Origin: Heterobilharzia americana
Lineage: Eukaryota; Platyhelminthes; Trematoda; Strigeidida; Schistosomatidae
Direction: 5' to 3'
Assembly: GCA_944470555.2 (NCBI GenBank)
Contig: CALYCZ020000015.1
Location: 1-64,000, forward strand
Length of the DNA: 64,000 bases
Shown: piece after piece, positions 51,171 to 63,893 of the stretch
How the letters are laid out: each line of letters opens with the position of its first letter
Position numbering within the stretch: the stretch's first letter is position 1
Program-made: the position numbers and the translations under genes
The notes under the pieces: generated by a model
What the model was told of the DNA's origin: nothing
The model's database searches: none
What the model saw: the letters and a program-made list of their open reading frames with translations, nothing else

Positions 51171-51981
51171 CAACTGCTCTGACCTACAGACTTGAACTCA
51201 CTGTTACTACATGATATTTGATAGATCAGGATATTTTGCTTAACTGGTTCTACTGGGTAGATCAGCTTACAAAGTTTCCCTCTGAGTGAGTTAATGGGTT
51301 TAAGGGCCACTCTTATCCCACCTTAAGAACCATACATAAAGTTCCCGATGTGTTTTCTTTGTATGGTAACAATGCAGATGATTCTAACTCCCTTTTAGTC
51401 ATATCGCAATTATCATTGACAAACTTTCTAATAAATTTCGGAAGGTAGTTATTCAGAAACGTTGTCTCTTTAACGGGCTTCAGTTCTATCTTTAGGTATT
51501 TTGACGTACTAGAAAAACTTCTATCCCGGTTACTTCGACGTTTTATCAAGCCTAACTTGAGAGGAATGGGGTAAGATGATGTGTAAACCAAGTATCTATT
51601 CGGATGCGTTGGTTTCCTGTTCACACTGGTATCTAAGCTTCCATCTTCTCTCCTCTTAATTTCGCTATCCAACATAGAGTTAACTCTCCTTCTTCATCTC
51701 CTAATTCACAAGTGAATTGGATTGCATCGACTATGGAGTTAATGTGTGCTAAAAACTACAGATGTGTTGTGATTTCAGCACAATAAATGCTTCATCTACA
51801 TACTGCAACATACTTTCTGAGTGGGTATGCATGTTCCTAATGCCATCTGTTACCAGCTGTCTATAAACCTCTCTTTTACGATCACGATCAGTCACAGTGG
51901 TGGTGAACAAAAGCTTAGCAAACTGTACAATAATAGACCATGATAAGATAAGTAAGTTGGAGAAAAACTCAACTATCACTC
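51171..51981 (-). mobile_element. PLE2, B 4.1
   Basis: Copy of the element at 9880-10690, with cttctatccc and gatcagtcac. Confidence 0.85.
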
Positions 51982-52230
51982 ACCATTCATCAATGCATAA
52001 CCACACATTAGGGTGGAACTGAGTGACAAATCTAAAATCCAAAAAAACTAGGTCATGTGTGTGATTGATCACGGAATTATTGTCTATTGAACCAACACCC
52101 AACACGTGTAACAGGAATGACCAACCGAATTATTATTTTATTATTTGTCCTTTGGTTTCCTAGTGGAACATATCACCTCAGTAGCATGTCTACATTTCAC
52201 TCTCTTTTCTGCACTCTTTTGAACCTGGAT

Positions 52231-53346
52231 TCACAACTGCCCACAAACATTCATTCCTTCCTCACACGATCCCCTCCATATCACCTTCTCATGCACAACT
52301 CGTCGTTTCACATTTGGCTTCCACTCGACGCTCTCACATGGCCTGCCACGTGATGTCCACAAACCGTCTTCTCTCTCAGTGTATGTCCAATACAGTCCTA
52401 TCCATCTCCACTCTCCTCTTCTGCATATTTGATGGTCGATGGGTTGTTCGTCACTTCGTTTCCAGCCAGAGTGAGTTCCTTGTTGCTTATTCCTATTATT
52501 CTGGCCATCTGATCGACCTTCAGTATCGAGTGATCGTAGGAGACAGCTGTTGATGTGATGTGATGTGATGTGATGTGATGTATGTGTGTAGTTTGTTGGA
52601 AATGCTTCTCATGACGCACCTGCAAGTCTCTCAGCCACCACACAGAAGTACTGACTTACTTGGCTGACATTAGTGTGGAAAATCCGGATCTCGTTCACAC
52701 TTTATGCTGAGTGGAGTGGAGTGGAGTGGAGTGGAATGCAGTGCAGTGCAGTTCAGTAGATCTCCACACTGATTTCAGGTTAATGTGGGAATACGTGTCT
52801 TGCTGTCTTTCGGATCCTGGTGTTGACATCCTCATGAGTGCCGCCATCTGTGGTTGAAACTGCGCTACCAAGACAGGTAGGTAGGTAGGTGGGTAGGTAG
52901 GTAGGCAGGTGGGTAGGTAGGTGGGTAGGTAGGTAGGTGGGTAGGTAGGTAGGTAGGTAGGTAGGTAGGTGGGTAGGTAGGTAGGTGGGTAGGTAGGTAG
53001 GTGTGTAGGTAGGTAGGTAGGTAGGTAGGTGGGTAGGTAGGTAGGTAGGTAGGTAGGTAGGTAGGTAGGTAGGTGGGTAGGTAGGGTTAGGTAGGTAGGT
53101 AGGTGGGTAGGTAGGTAGGTAGGTAGGTAGGTAGGTAGGTAGTTAGGTAGGTGGGTAGGTAGGTAGGTAGGTAGGTAGGTAGGTAGGTAGGTAGGTAGGT
53201 AGGTGGGTAGGTAGTTAGGTAGGTAGGTAGGTAGGTAGGTTGGTGGGTAGGTATGTGAAAGAGGCAACTCCCTTTAGACGGTGATTGGTGAATTCCACTC
53301 TAACACCAATTAATAAATCTTCAAATACCTCCAAATAGAATTCCAA
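52231..53346 (-). mobile_element. RTE-like remnant with TAGG array, B 4.1
   Basis: Copy of the remnant at 10940-13239. Here the array leads into a wrong frame on the RTE C-terminal side, so array length has shifted the frame. Confidence 0.75.
52875..53254. repeat. TAGG tetranucleotide array, B 4.1
   Basis: About 380 bp; ends taggtatgtgaaag. Confidence 0.97.
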
Positions 53347-53934
53347 GTAAGGTTACAGCATTCCCTTCTTTATGTGGTTAAACAATGGAGATGAAAATTT
53401 TTCCTTGTGATTCCATTTCTAACGACTTTCGGGCTCATCGGAATTGTGCTATTCATGGCATTTTTCTTACCACATCTAATTTATTTCTGAATAAAATCAC
53501 AGGACTAGTTGTTGAGTTATAATGCATCTTTTGTTTGCTTTATTTCTTGCTACAAATTTTCTGCCCTGGTAGTCAGTTCCCTTGCCCTGTTACCTAGACA
53601 TTTGACCAGTCCTATTTTAACTTATAAACACATGAGATGATATAATATCTAGGTAGTGGTAGTGCTATTTTCCAGCTAACTGTGGCATGTGATGAATCAT
53701 TCCTGTTACGGGTTGGGTGTTGATTCAACGGACAAAGATTCCGCGATCAATCTCTCCCTCCACATAGCTACTATGCATTATGGAATTGTTACCCTATCCT
53801 ATTTTGTGGTGTGATTGAATGTCAGTGAATACAGATGGACGGATGAGTTTTTCTCCTACTTACTTATCCTTCTAGGGTGCATCACTGTATGTTTTGCTAA
53901 GTGCTTGTGTTTCACTATTGTAACTGACACCAGT

Positions 53935-54745
53935 CAACTGCTCTGACCTACAGACTTGAACTCACTGTTACTACATGATATTTGATAGATCAGGATATTT
54001 TGCTTAACTGGTTCTACTGGGTAGATCAGCTTACAAAGTTTCCCTCTGAGTGAGTTAATGGGTTTAAGGGCCACTCTTATCCCACCTTAAGAACCATACA
54101 TAAAGTTCCCGATGTGTTTTCTTTGTATGGTAACAATGCAGATGATTCTAACTCCCTTTTAGTCATATCGCAATTATCATTGACAAACTTTCTAATAAAT
54201 TTCGGAAGGTAGTTATTCAGAAACGTTGTCTCTTTAACGGGCTTCAGTTCTATCTTTAGGTATTTTGACGTACTAGAAAAACTTCTATCCCGGTTACTTC
54301 GACGTTTTATCAAGCCTAACTTGAGAGGAATGGGGTAAGATGATGTGTAAACCAAGTATCTATTCGGATGCGTTGGTTTCCTGTTCACACTGGTATCTAA
54401 GCTTCCATCTTCTCTCCTCTTAATTTCGCTATCCAACATAGAGTTAACTCTCCTTCTTCATCTCCTAATTCACAAGTGAATTGGATTGCATCGACTATGG
54501 AGTTAATGTGTGCTAAAAACTACAGATGTGTTGTGATTTCAGCACAATAAATGCTTCATCTACATACTGCAACATACTTTCTGAGTGGGTATGCATGTTC
54601 CTAATGCCATCTGTTACCAGCTGTCTATAAACCTCTCTTTTACGATCACGATCCGTCACAGTGGTGGTGAACAAAAGCTTAGCAAACTGTACAATAATAG
54701 ACCATGATAAGATAAGTAAGTTGGAGAAAAACTCAACTATCACTC
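53935..54745 (-). mobile_element. PLE2, B 4.2
   Basis: Copy of the element at 9880-10690, with gatccgtcac shared only with B 4.3. Confidence 0.85.
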
Positions 54746-54994
54746 ACCATTCATCAATGCATAACCACACATTAGGGTGGAACTGAGTGACAAATCTAAA
54801 ATCCAAAAAAACTAGGTCATGTGTGTGATTGATCACGGAATTATTGTCTATTGAACCAACACCCAACACGTGTAACAGGAATGACCAACCGAATTATTAT
54901 TTTATTATTTGTCCTTTGGTTTCCTAGTGGAACATATCACCTCAGTAGCATGTCTACATTTCACTCTCTTTTCTGCACTCTTTTGAACCTGGAT

Positions 54995-56268
54995 TCACAA
55001 CTGCCCACAAACATTCATTCCTTCCTCACACGATCCCCTCCATATCACCTTCTCATGCACAACTCGTCGTTCCACATTTGGCTTCCACTCGACGCTCTCA
55101 CATGGCCTGCCACGTGATGTCCACAAACCGTCTTCTCTCTCAGTGTATGTCCAATACAGTCCTATCCATCTCCACTCTCCTCTTCTGCATATTTGATGGT
55201 CGATGGGTTGTTCGTCACTTCGTTTCCAGCCAGAGTGAGTTCCTTGTTGCTTATTCCTATTATTCTGGCCATCTGATCGACCTTCAGTATCGAGTGATCG
55301 TAGGAGACAGCTGTTGATGTGATGTGATGTGATGTGATGTATGTGTGTAGTTTGTTGGAAATGCTTCTCATGACGCACCTGCAAGTCTCTCAGCCACCAC
55401 ACAGAAGTACTGACTTACTTGGCTGACATTAGTGTGGAAAATCCGGATCTCGTTCACACTTTATGCTGAGTGGAGTGGAGTGGAGTGGAATGCAGTGCAG
55501 TGCAGTTCAGTAGATCTCCACACTGATTTCAGGTTAATGTGGGAATACGTGTCTTGCTGTCTTTCGGATCCTGGTGTTGACATCCTCATGAGTGCCGCCA
55601 TCTGTGGTTGAAACTGCGCTACCAAGACATGTAGGTAGGTAGGTGGGTAGGTAGGTAGGCAGGTGGGTAGGTAGGTGGGTAGGTAGGTAGGTAGGTGGGT
55701 AGGTAGGTGGTAGGTAGGTAGGTGGTAGGTAGGTAGGTGGGTAGGTAGGTAGGTGGGTAGGTAGGTAGGTGTGTAGGTAGGTAGGTAGGTAGGTAGTAGG
55801 TGGTAGGTAGGTAGGTAGGTAGGTAGTAGGTAGGTAGGTAGGTAGGTGGTAGGTAGGTGGGTAGGTAGGTAGGTAGGTAGGTAGGTGGGTAGGTAGGTAG
55901 GTAGGTGGGTAGGTAGGTAGGTAGGTAGGTGGGTAGGTAGGTAGGTAGGTAGGTAGGTAGGTAGGTAGGTAGGTAGGTAGGTAGGTGGGTAGGTAGTTGT
56001 GTAGGTAGGTAGGTGTGTAGGTAGGTAGGTAGGTAGGTAGGTAGGTAGGTAGGTTGGTGTTTAGGCAGGTAGGTAGGTAGGTAGGTAGGTAGGTAGGTAG
56101 GTAGGTAGGTAGGTGTAGGTAGTAGTAGGTAGGTAGGTAGGTAGGTAGGTAGGTAGGTAGGTTGGTGGGTAGGTATGTGAAAGAGGCAACTCCCTTTAGA
56201 CGGTGATTGGTGAATTCCACTCTAACACCAATTAATAAATCTTCAAATACCTCCAAATAGAATTCCAA
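54995..56268 (-). mobile_element. RTE-like remnant with TAGG array, B 4.2
   Basis: Copy of the remnant at 10940-13239. In this copy the RTE frame on both sides of the array is joined without a stop (56268 to 55534, 244 codons): [11 protein letters not shown], many YLPT repeats, then [17 protein letters not shown]. This shows directly that the array sits inside the old coding sequence. Confidence 0.8.
55631..56177. repeat. TAGG tetranucleotide array, B 4.2
   Basis: About 547 bp; the left part resembles B 4.1 and 4.3; many single-base phase breaks. Confidence 0.97.
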
Positions 56269-56856
56269 GTAAGGTTACAGCATTCCCTTCTTTATGTGGT
56301 TAAACAATGGAGATGAAAATTTTTCCTTGTGATTCCATTTCTAACGACTTTCGGGCTCATCGGAATTGTGCTATTCATGGCATTTTTCTTACCACATCTA
56401 ATTTATTTCTGAATAAAATCACAGGACTAGTTGTTGAGTTATAATGCATCTTTTGTTTGCTTTATTTCTTGCTACAAATTTTCTGCCCTGGTAGTCAGTT
56501 CCCTTGCCCTGTTACCTAGACATTTGACCAGTCCTATTTTAACTTATAAACACATGAGATGATATAATATCTAGGTAGTGGTAGTGCTATTTTCCAGCTA
56601 ACTGTGGCATGTGATGAATCATTCCTGTTACGGGTTGGGTGTTGATTCAACGGACAAAGATTCCGCGATCAATCTCTCCCTCCACATAGCTACTATGCAT
56701 TATGGAATTGTTACCCTATCCTATTTTGTGGTGTGATTGAATGTCAGTGAATACAGATGGACGGATGAGTTTTTCTCCTACTTACTTATCCTTCTAGGGT
56801 GCATCACTGTATGTTTTGCTAAGTGCTTGTGTTTCACTATTGTAACTGACACCAGT

Positions 56857-57667
56857 CAACTGCTCTGACCTACAGACTTGAACTCACTGTTACTACATGA
56901 TATTTGATAGATCAGGATATTTTGCTTAACTGGTTCTACTGGGTAGATCAGCTTACAAAGTTTCCCTCTGAGTGAGTTAATGGGTTTAAGGGCCACTCTT
57001 ATCCCACCTTAAGAACCATACATAAAGTTCCCGATGTGTTTTCTTTGTATGGTAACAATGCAGATGATTCTAACTCCCTTTTAGTCATATCGCAATTATC
57101 ATTGACAAACTTTCTAATAAATTTCGGAAGGTAGTTATTCAGAAACGTTGTCTCTTTAACGGGCTTCAGTTCTATCTTTAGGTATTTTGACGTACTAGAA
57201 AAACTTCTATCCCGGTTACTTCGACGTTTTATCAAGCCTAACTTGAGAGGAATGGGGTAAGATGATGTGTAAACCAAGTATCTATTCGGATGCGTTGGTT
57301 TCCTGTTCACACTGGTATCTAAGCTTCCATCTTCTCTCCTCTTAATTTCGCTATCCAACATAGAGTTAACTCTCCTTCTTCATCTCCTAATTCACAAGTG
57401 AATTGGATTGCATCGACTATGGAGTTAATGTGTGCTAAAAACTACAGATGTGTTGTGATTTCAGCACAATAAATGCTTCATCTACATACTGCAACATACT
57501 TTCTGAGTGGGTATGCATGTTCCTAATGCCATCTGTTACCAGCTGTCTATAAACCTCTCTTTTACGATCACGATCCGTCACAGTGGTGGTGAACAAAAGC
57601 TTAGCAAACTGTACAATAATAGACCATGATAAGATAAGTAAGTTGGAGAAAAACTCAACTATCACTC
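56857..57667 (-). mobile_element. PLE2, B 4.3
   Basis: Copy of the element at 9880-10690, with gatccgtcac shared only with B 4.2. Confidence 0.85.
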
Positions 57668-57916
57668 ACCATTCATCAATGCATAACCACACATTAGGGT
57701 GGAACTGAGTGACAAATCTAAAATCCAAAAAAACTAGGTCATGTGTGTGATTGATCACGGAATTATTGTCTATTGAACCAACACCCAACACGTGTAACAG
57801 GAATGACCAACCGAATTATTATTTTATTATTTGTCCTTTGGTTTCCTAGTGGAACATATCACCTCAGTAGCATGTCTACATTTCACTCTCTTTTCTGCAC
57901 TCTTTTGAACCTGGAT

Positions 57917-58963
57917 TCACAACTGCCCACAAACATTCATTCCTTCCTCACACGATCCCCTCCATATCACCTTCTCATGCACAACTCGTCGTTCCACATT
58001 TGGCTTCCACTCGACGCTCTCACATGGCCTGCCACGTGATGTCCACAAACCGTCTTCTCTCTCAGTGTATGTCCAATACAGTCCTATCCATCTCCACTCT
58101 CCTCTTCTGCATATTTGATGGTCGATGGGTTGTTCGTCACTTCGTTTCCAGCCAGAGTGAGTTCCTTGTTGCTTATTCCTATTATTCTGGCCATCTGATC
58201 GACCTTCAGTATCGAGTGATCGTAGGAGACAGCTGTTGATGTGATGTGATGTGATGTGATGTATGTGTGTAGTTTGTTGGAAATGCTTCTCATGACGCAC
58301 CTGCAAGTCTCTCAGCCACCACACAGAAGTACTGACTTACTTGGCTGACATTAGTGTGGAAAATCCGGATCTCGTTCACACTTTATGCTGAGTGGAGTGG
58401 AGTGGAGTGGAGTGGAATGCAGTGCAGTGCAGTTCAGTAGATCTCCACACTGATTTCAGGTTAATGTGGGAATACGTGTCTTGCTGTCTTTCGGATCCTG
58501 GTGTTGACATCCTCATGAGTGCCGCCATCTGTGGTTGAAACTGCGCTACCAAGACATGTAGGTAGGTAGGTGGGTAGGTAGGTAGGTAGGTAGGTAGGTA
58601 GGTGGGTAGGTAGGTAGGTGGGTAGGTAGGTAGGTAGGTAGGTAGGTAGGTAGGTAGGTGGGTAGGTAGGTAGGTGGGTAGGTAGTAGGTGTGTAGGTAG
58701 GTAGGTAGGTAGGTAGGTAGGTGGGTAGGTAGGTAGGTAGGTGGTAGTAGGTAGGTGTTGAGGTAGGTAGGTAGGTAGGTAGGTAGGTAGGTAGGTAGGT
58801 AGGTAGGTAGGTAGGTAGGTGGGTAGGTAGTTAGGTAGGTAGGTAGGTAGGTAGGTAGGTGGGTAGGTATATGAAAGAGGCAACTCCCTTTAGACGGTGA
58901 TTGGTGAATTCCACTCTAACACCAATTAATAAATCTTCAAATACCTCCAAATAGAATTCCAAG
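57917..58963 (-). mobile_element. RTE-like remnant with TAGG array, B 4.3
   Basis: Copy of the remnant at 10940-13239. The C-terminal RTE frame is open through the array (58883 to 58461), but the upstream flank is in another frame. Confidence 0.75.
58558..58871. repeat. TAGG tetranucleotide array, B 4.3
   Basis: About 314 bp; ends taggtatatgaaag. Confidence 0.97.
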
Positions 58964-59792
58964 TAAGGTTACAGCATTCCCTTCTTTATGTGGTTAAACA
59001 ATGGAGATGAAAATTTTTCCTTGTGATTCCATTTCTAACGACTTTCGGGCTCATCGGAATTGTGCTATTCATGGCATTTTTCTTACCACATCTAATTTAT
59101 TTCTGAATAAAATCACAGGACTAGTTGTTGAGTTATAATGCATCTTTTGTTTGCTTTATTTCTTGCTACAAATTTTCTGCCCTGGTAGTCAGTTCCCTTG
59201 CCCTGTTACCTAGACATTTGACCAGTCCTATTTTAACTTATAAACACATGAGATGATATAATATCTAGGTATTGAGTGGAATGCGAAAGCTTTTTGTAGA
59301 CACCAGCGTATAGTCTTGCCTTCGTTCGAGTTTGCAGTCGAAGCTAGTTAGTTCCACTTCGTTACATTCTTGTTCCTGCATGAAGTGCGTAGTAGCAACT
59401 GCTGAGTTTATGTATCTAGGATGTGTGTTCACATGTTCTGGTTTTGACACTGTAAATTCATTAGTTATATGCATCCGCCACACTTTAGGACAGGGTTATA
59501 TGTCCTTAGAACAGTGCTTTCCCAACTGTCCATATATCTTCTACAGTCAAGAATATTAGTGGCCCCAAGACTACTTCTTCTGTCTGTTTGCACATTTTAT
59601 ACTGAGGCTTGAAGATAATAGAAGCCGGGTATAATTGGGCTCCTGGAATAATTTCTTCCACCAATACCCTGGTTCCAACTGTTAGCCGTTGGTCAGCATC
59701 GAGTTCATCTCGAACTGCCTCAAAATTCATATTCATTAGTAGTTTTTTTATGACAGAAACAACAGAAACAATCTTTTTCCAATGTGTTTCCT

Positions 59793-60213
59793 TACGTATG
59801 TAATCAGGTTTGTCTCATACCACCGTAAAGTTGCTCTTACCTGATTCGGTTACTGTTATGTTTCTATCATTCTCAAGGCCCTAGAAAGATTTCTTTAATT
59901 TCTTTGCTTAATTCCGCCTTATTTTTATCTGCTTTTTCAATGTTTATGGATATTGTGCTCGCAATTCTACGAACTTGATGATAATTCTTTGTTAGGGCTG
60001 ACAACCTCAGGTTTCGATTAATTTTCCTTTCTGTATTACTTCTATTTTTGTTGAAATGAGGACTCATATTAGTGAATCACTGAAAAGGTGTTGTCAATAA
60101 ATCTAATCTCTTCTGAACTTTTGAATCTTATGTGTAGTTCATTCCCAGGGTATTTATGGGATAATCGGCCAATTTTTTTCAGATTACGAAGGGAACAAAT
60201 TCGCAGCCTGCAT
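59793..60213 (-). mobile_element. PLE N-terminal remnant, unit 5
   Basis: Copy of the remnant at 540-960; no difference was seen by eye. Confidence 0.5.
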
Positions 60214-60352
60214 TCTAAGTGATATCAAATGCAGTGTCTGTACTGTGGTCGTGCAAAACTATAGTTGCTTCTGCGAGTTTAACTTGTTTGTAGGCTAACT
60301 CCAAAGCGTTCGATGAAATGTAATTAATACAAGTATGTATTGATTATGATTT

Positions 60353-60687
60353 GACTATCTGAGATAGTCGCAGTTGGCAGACTAGTCGTTATTATACTGG
60401 GTGATGACTGAAGGTGACATAAAAGTCTGAACCACGACCGGATTTGAATCAGCGACCACTGGATAACCGGCCCGGTGCCCCAACAACCGAGCTACGAGGT
60501 CTGACTGCTCACTATATTTTTATTTCATTTCAACCAGGACTACTATGTGAATTCGTGACGCGTTACTACCCCTTTATCGGTGGTCGCTGGTTCGAATCTG
60601 GCCACGGTCCAGATTTTCCTCTCACTTTCAATCATCATCCAGGATAAAAAAGACTAGTCTGACAAACTACGGCTATCTCGGATAGTC
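60353..60687. repeat. Inverted SINE pair, unit 5
   Basis: Copy of the inverted pair at 1100-1434. Confidence 0.75.
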
Positions 60688-60837
60688 GAATGATAATTAG
60701 TATGATGCTCCTTGCCTCTAATTCAGTCAGATTCGGATTGGAATAAGAAGTCATGACTGGGTAGCCAGTGTGAATACGATCAAGCGACAGTAAGGAATCA
60801 TAAATTCACCTGATAGGCAGATGAAACCCTACCTTAT

Positions 60838-60914
60838 GATTGAAATGAAATAAAAATACGGTGAGCAGTCTGACCTCATAACTCAGTTTGCAGAGCACCG
60901 GGCCAGTAACCCGG
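60838..60914 (+). repeat. SINE 5' fragment, unit 5
   Basis: Copy of the fragment at 1585-1661. Confidence 0.6.
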
Positions 60915-61782
60915 ATACATTCTCACTACTCCAATAACACACATCTGACCGTTCCTTTCACACTCTCGTCACAATCACAGATTGTATGTGTATGTATTAA
61001 TAATGCTGTTCCATACCTTTAATATTCACTGATTGGTGCACATGAGTTGCCGTCATCTGTCTATAACATCATCCGAAGATCCTTTGGATTCCTCCTGAAA
61101 TAAACAATCACACTCAAAAGAAGCCTGTAGGACATGAATAAAGTGCACGTGAACGTGATGTCGATGAGTCGCTTTCACCTAACGTGTACTTTATCAGGTC
61201 ACCTCATGTGATTAATCACAGGTGTTTTTCGGCTGTGTCCTTAGAATACACCTAGAGAAAATGTATAACTTCTAAAATGTGAACATGAGAAAATTACTCA
61301 CTACTGGTGTTATGAAACTGGAATTTTCTCTAAGTAATTTTATCTGTTATATCTGTAGATGAGTTAGTTGAATGGACGTTGAATGTGGTTGTACAAAAGC
61401 AAGACAGTGTAGTGCAGCTGAGTTCCGATCGATGTTGACGTTGGTGCATGACAGTATGCAGTCAGTTTAACCAACCTGTTGAATTGTGGAAGTCGACACT
61501 AATGTTGTGTATATGTATGGACATCTTCTGAGGCAGTACAGAAAACCATGTCTCTTGATTTGATTAACCGACTTACAGATGTTTATCTCCTCTTGTCTCA
61601 TGACACTGACAACTCTTGGGACTAGTTCATTTTTGTGGTAGTCGGTCTACAATAAGTACAACATAGAGAAAAATGTTTATAAATTTCATCAAGATTCCCC
61701 TTTTTGAGATCAATTTCATGTTGGCAGAACAAATAATAACCAGTTTTAACTGTTTTCTGATGAATCCCTTTCAGTTGGTCTA

Positions 61783-62916
61783 GCAATAATGACGACTACA
61801 TTACTAGTAAAAAAGACTTAGGGAATCGCTGCTAAAATGCACCATGAATGTTCAATTTATGTTTAACAGCGAATTATATCGACAAGTAGATGGGGTTGCA
61901 GTGAGCTCCCCTCTCGGTTCTATGCTAGCACACACCTTTCTGGCCTAACTTGAAAACGGCACACTTAGGGATACATTGGATAAACTAGACTATTATTCCT
62001 GGTATATAGATGATACGTTCATCATTTGTAATAATGGCCTCAATGAAGATGATCTCCGGGATACCATCAATAGTGTTCATCCAGCTATGAAGTTCACCTG
62101 CGAGGAGGTACAAGGGAATAGTATTCCTTTCCTAGATGTCCTCCTCACCAGGAAAACAGGTGGATATATTAAGAGGAATATTCTTCGACAGATCACATGG
62201 ACTGGTCAGTATACTCACTTTCACAGCTCCACACAGATTCAGTTTAAAAGGAACCTGATCAAATGCCTGAGTTACACAATCACAAACATTCGTTCTGATG
62301 ACTGTGTTGAAGAAATGAATGAGCTGAAGACAACATTGCAGCTAAGTGATTATCCGCTAAACTTCATGAATAATCACATGTTGAAACCTAGAGAGAAGAT
62401 GAATAAAGACAATGTTGCTGAGACGTCTATATATCTAAGTGTAAGTTTCGAAAGTGATACTGCCTCGGGTATGTTAACGCGTCGATTGAGCAGATCAGTC
62501 GAAAAGACATTCAGTGCAACGAAACGTTTCGTGAGCTTCTCAACCAACCAAAGCATTACTGACACAGAGAACCAAAGATAGATTACCTATGATGGCCACT
62601 TCAATGATCATTTATGAGTTCAAGTGCTCCTGTGGAGCTAGTTGCATAGACCGTACTCAGAGGGCCATAAACACACGCACTCGTGAACAAGTGCCATCTT
62701 GGTTAGCAAACGAATGACAACAGTGAAATCCTCTCACATCTTGTAGATACCGGACATCAGATCAAGGTAGATCACGCCTTCTCTTTGATATACCGTGTCC
62801 CTAAAGGTGCACGACTTCGCATCTTATCCATAGACGAAGCCATGGGGATCAACGCAAGAAAACCGGACCTATGCGTTCAACAGAGATATGTACATCCACT
62901 TTGTTTATCTTGGCCC
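61783..62916 (+). mobile_element. PLE1, unit 5
   Basis: PLE1 copy with a further change in motif B (VAVSSPLG, losing the glycine). It has IPFLD as in units 1 and 2, but SDYPLNFMNN, close to units 3 and 4. This is a mosaic of the two classes. Confidence 0.9.
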
Positions 62917-63202
62917 ATAATAGGGTTGACACGTTCTTTATCAACTTTCCTACCTCAAATTCCACATTTTAACCTCCCATCACTTTCTTCTATATTGTCA
63001 TTACTTTGATGAACACTCATTTTCTGATGTCATTAGTTTTACACCCTTCATATCACTATGACTATTACCTGTAGTCATTTTCAACCGTGACGTAATACTT
63101 CAGGTTTGTTATTCTCTATTTCGTTATAGTATTCACATGATTTTCATCTCACCTGAACATGTCATCCCTACATAATCATCATTTGACCCGTAGTAAACAA
63201 AT

Positions 63203-63231
63203 ACACACTCACACACACACACACACACACA
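63203..63231. repeat. CA microsatellite, unit 5
   Basis: (CA)n with only one ct interruption left. Confidence 0.85.
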
Positions 63232-63254
63232 ATCATGTCCATTAAATATATTTG

Positions 63255-63394
63255 TGATTGAAGTGAAATGAAAATATGGTCAGTAGTTGAACCTCGTTGG
63301 TCAGTTGGTAGACCATCGGGCCAGAAAACCGGTGGTTGCTGGTTAGAATCCGGTCGCGGTCCAGATTTTTGTCTCACCTTCAATCATCATACCA
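63255..63394 (+). repeat. tRNA-derived SINE, unit 5
   Basis: Copy of the SINE at 4001-4140, with atcgggccag as in unit 3. Confidence 0.75.
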
Positions 63395-63893
63395 GAAATG
63401 AAATTTTTGACAGGTAAAATAAACATCGTAGTTGGCAACTAATCATCTGTGAATAAACTTAAGAGCCACGATATTTCTTTCATCAGCATTTCATGCATAA
63501 CACCAAACACAGTAGCAACAATTAAGCGAACCTGAATGGAGCTTTAGATTTTGTGATTTGTCACATGCATACAAGTGTTCAAGATACAGTCACTTCACAA
63601 ATTATGATGGATGAACATTATGACGAGTTTTCTACTCTCTCTAGTAATCTTTCATCATTCACTTATTGTGATGTACATATTCTCGTTCATCTGTAAATTG
63701 CAAAGAAGACTATAGAATTACAGCAAACAAAACTAGATGAATTTATCGTATTTGTCTCTAAAACAGGAAGATCAGTGGGTTGAAACAAGTCACATTTAGG
63801 TTGCAATGTCAAACGATGGCATTTTATGAAGTTCACACTTAATCGCAAACTGACAGAGGTAACCTTATTAGAAGAGGAAGATTATCTGGGGAA

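Larger units (their letters stand above)
50892..53655. repeat. B sub-repeat 4.1
   Basis: First B of unit 4, 2764 bp. It shares the cggatcctggtgttgac variant with 4.2 and 4.3, but keeps gatcagtcac, where 4.2 and 4.3 have gatccgtcac. Confidence 0.9.
53656..56577. repeat. B sub-repeat 4.2
   Basis: Second B of unit 4, 2922 bp. It is nearly identical to 4.3 outside the array; both have gatccgtcac and the array border aagacatgtagg. This suggests a very recent duplication. Confidence 0.9.
41289..59253. repeat. Macrosatellite unit 4 (A + three B)
   Basis: Fourth unit, 17965 bp, with the same A+B+B+B design as unit 3. B sub-repeats start at 50892, 53656 and 56578. The length difference from unit 3 lies mainly in the TAGG arrays. 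Confidence 0.95.
56578..59253. repeat. B sub-repeat 4.3
   Basis: Last B of unit 4, followed by unit 5. It is sister to 4.2 in its variants, but its array ends in the TATATG form typical of B copies that precede an A block. Confidence 0.9.

Noticed and set aside
55534..56268. YLPT-repeat proteins on the minus strand of the TAGG arrays (also at 40451-40997, 52695-53267, 58461-58883)
   Set aside because: A 4 bp repeat without stops is open in every frame. Length and frame vary freely between copies, and the flanks are dead RTE sequence.
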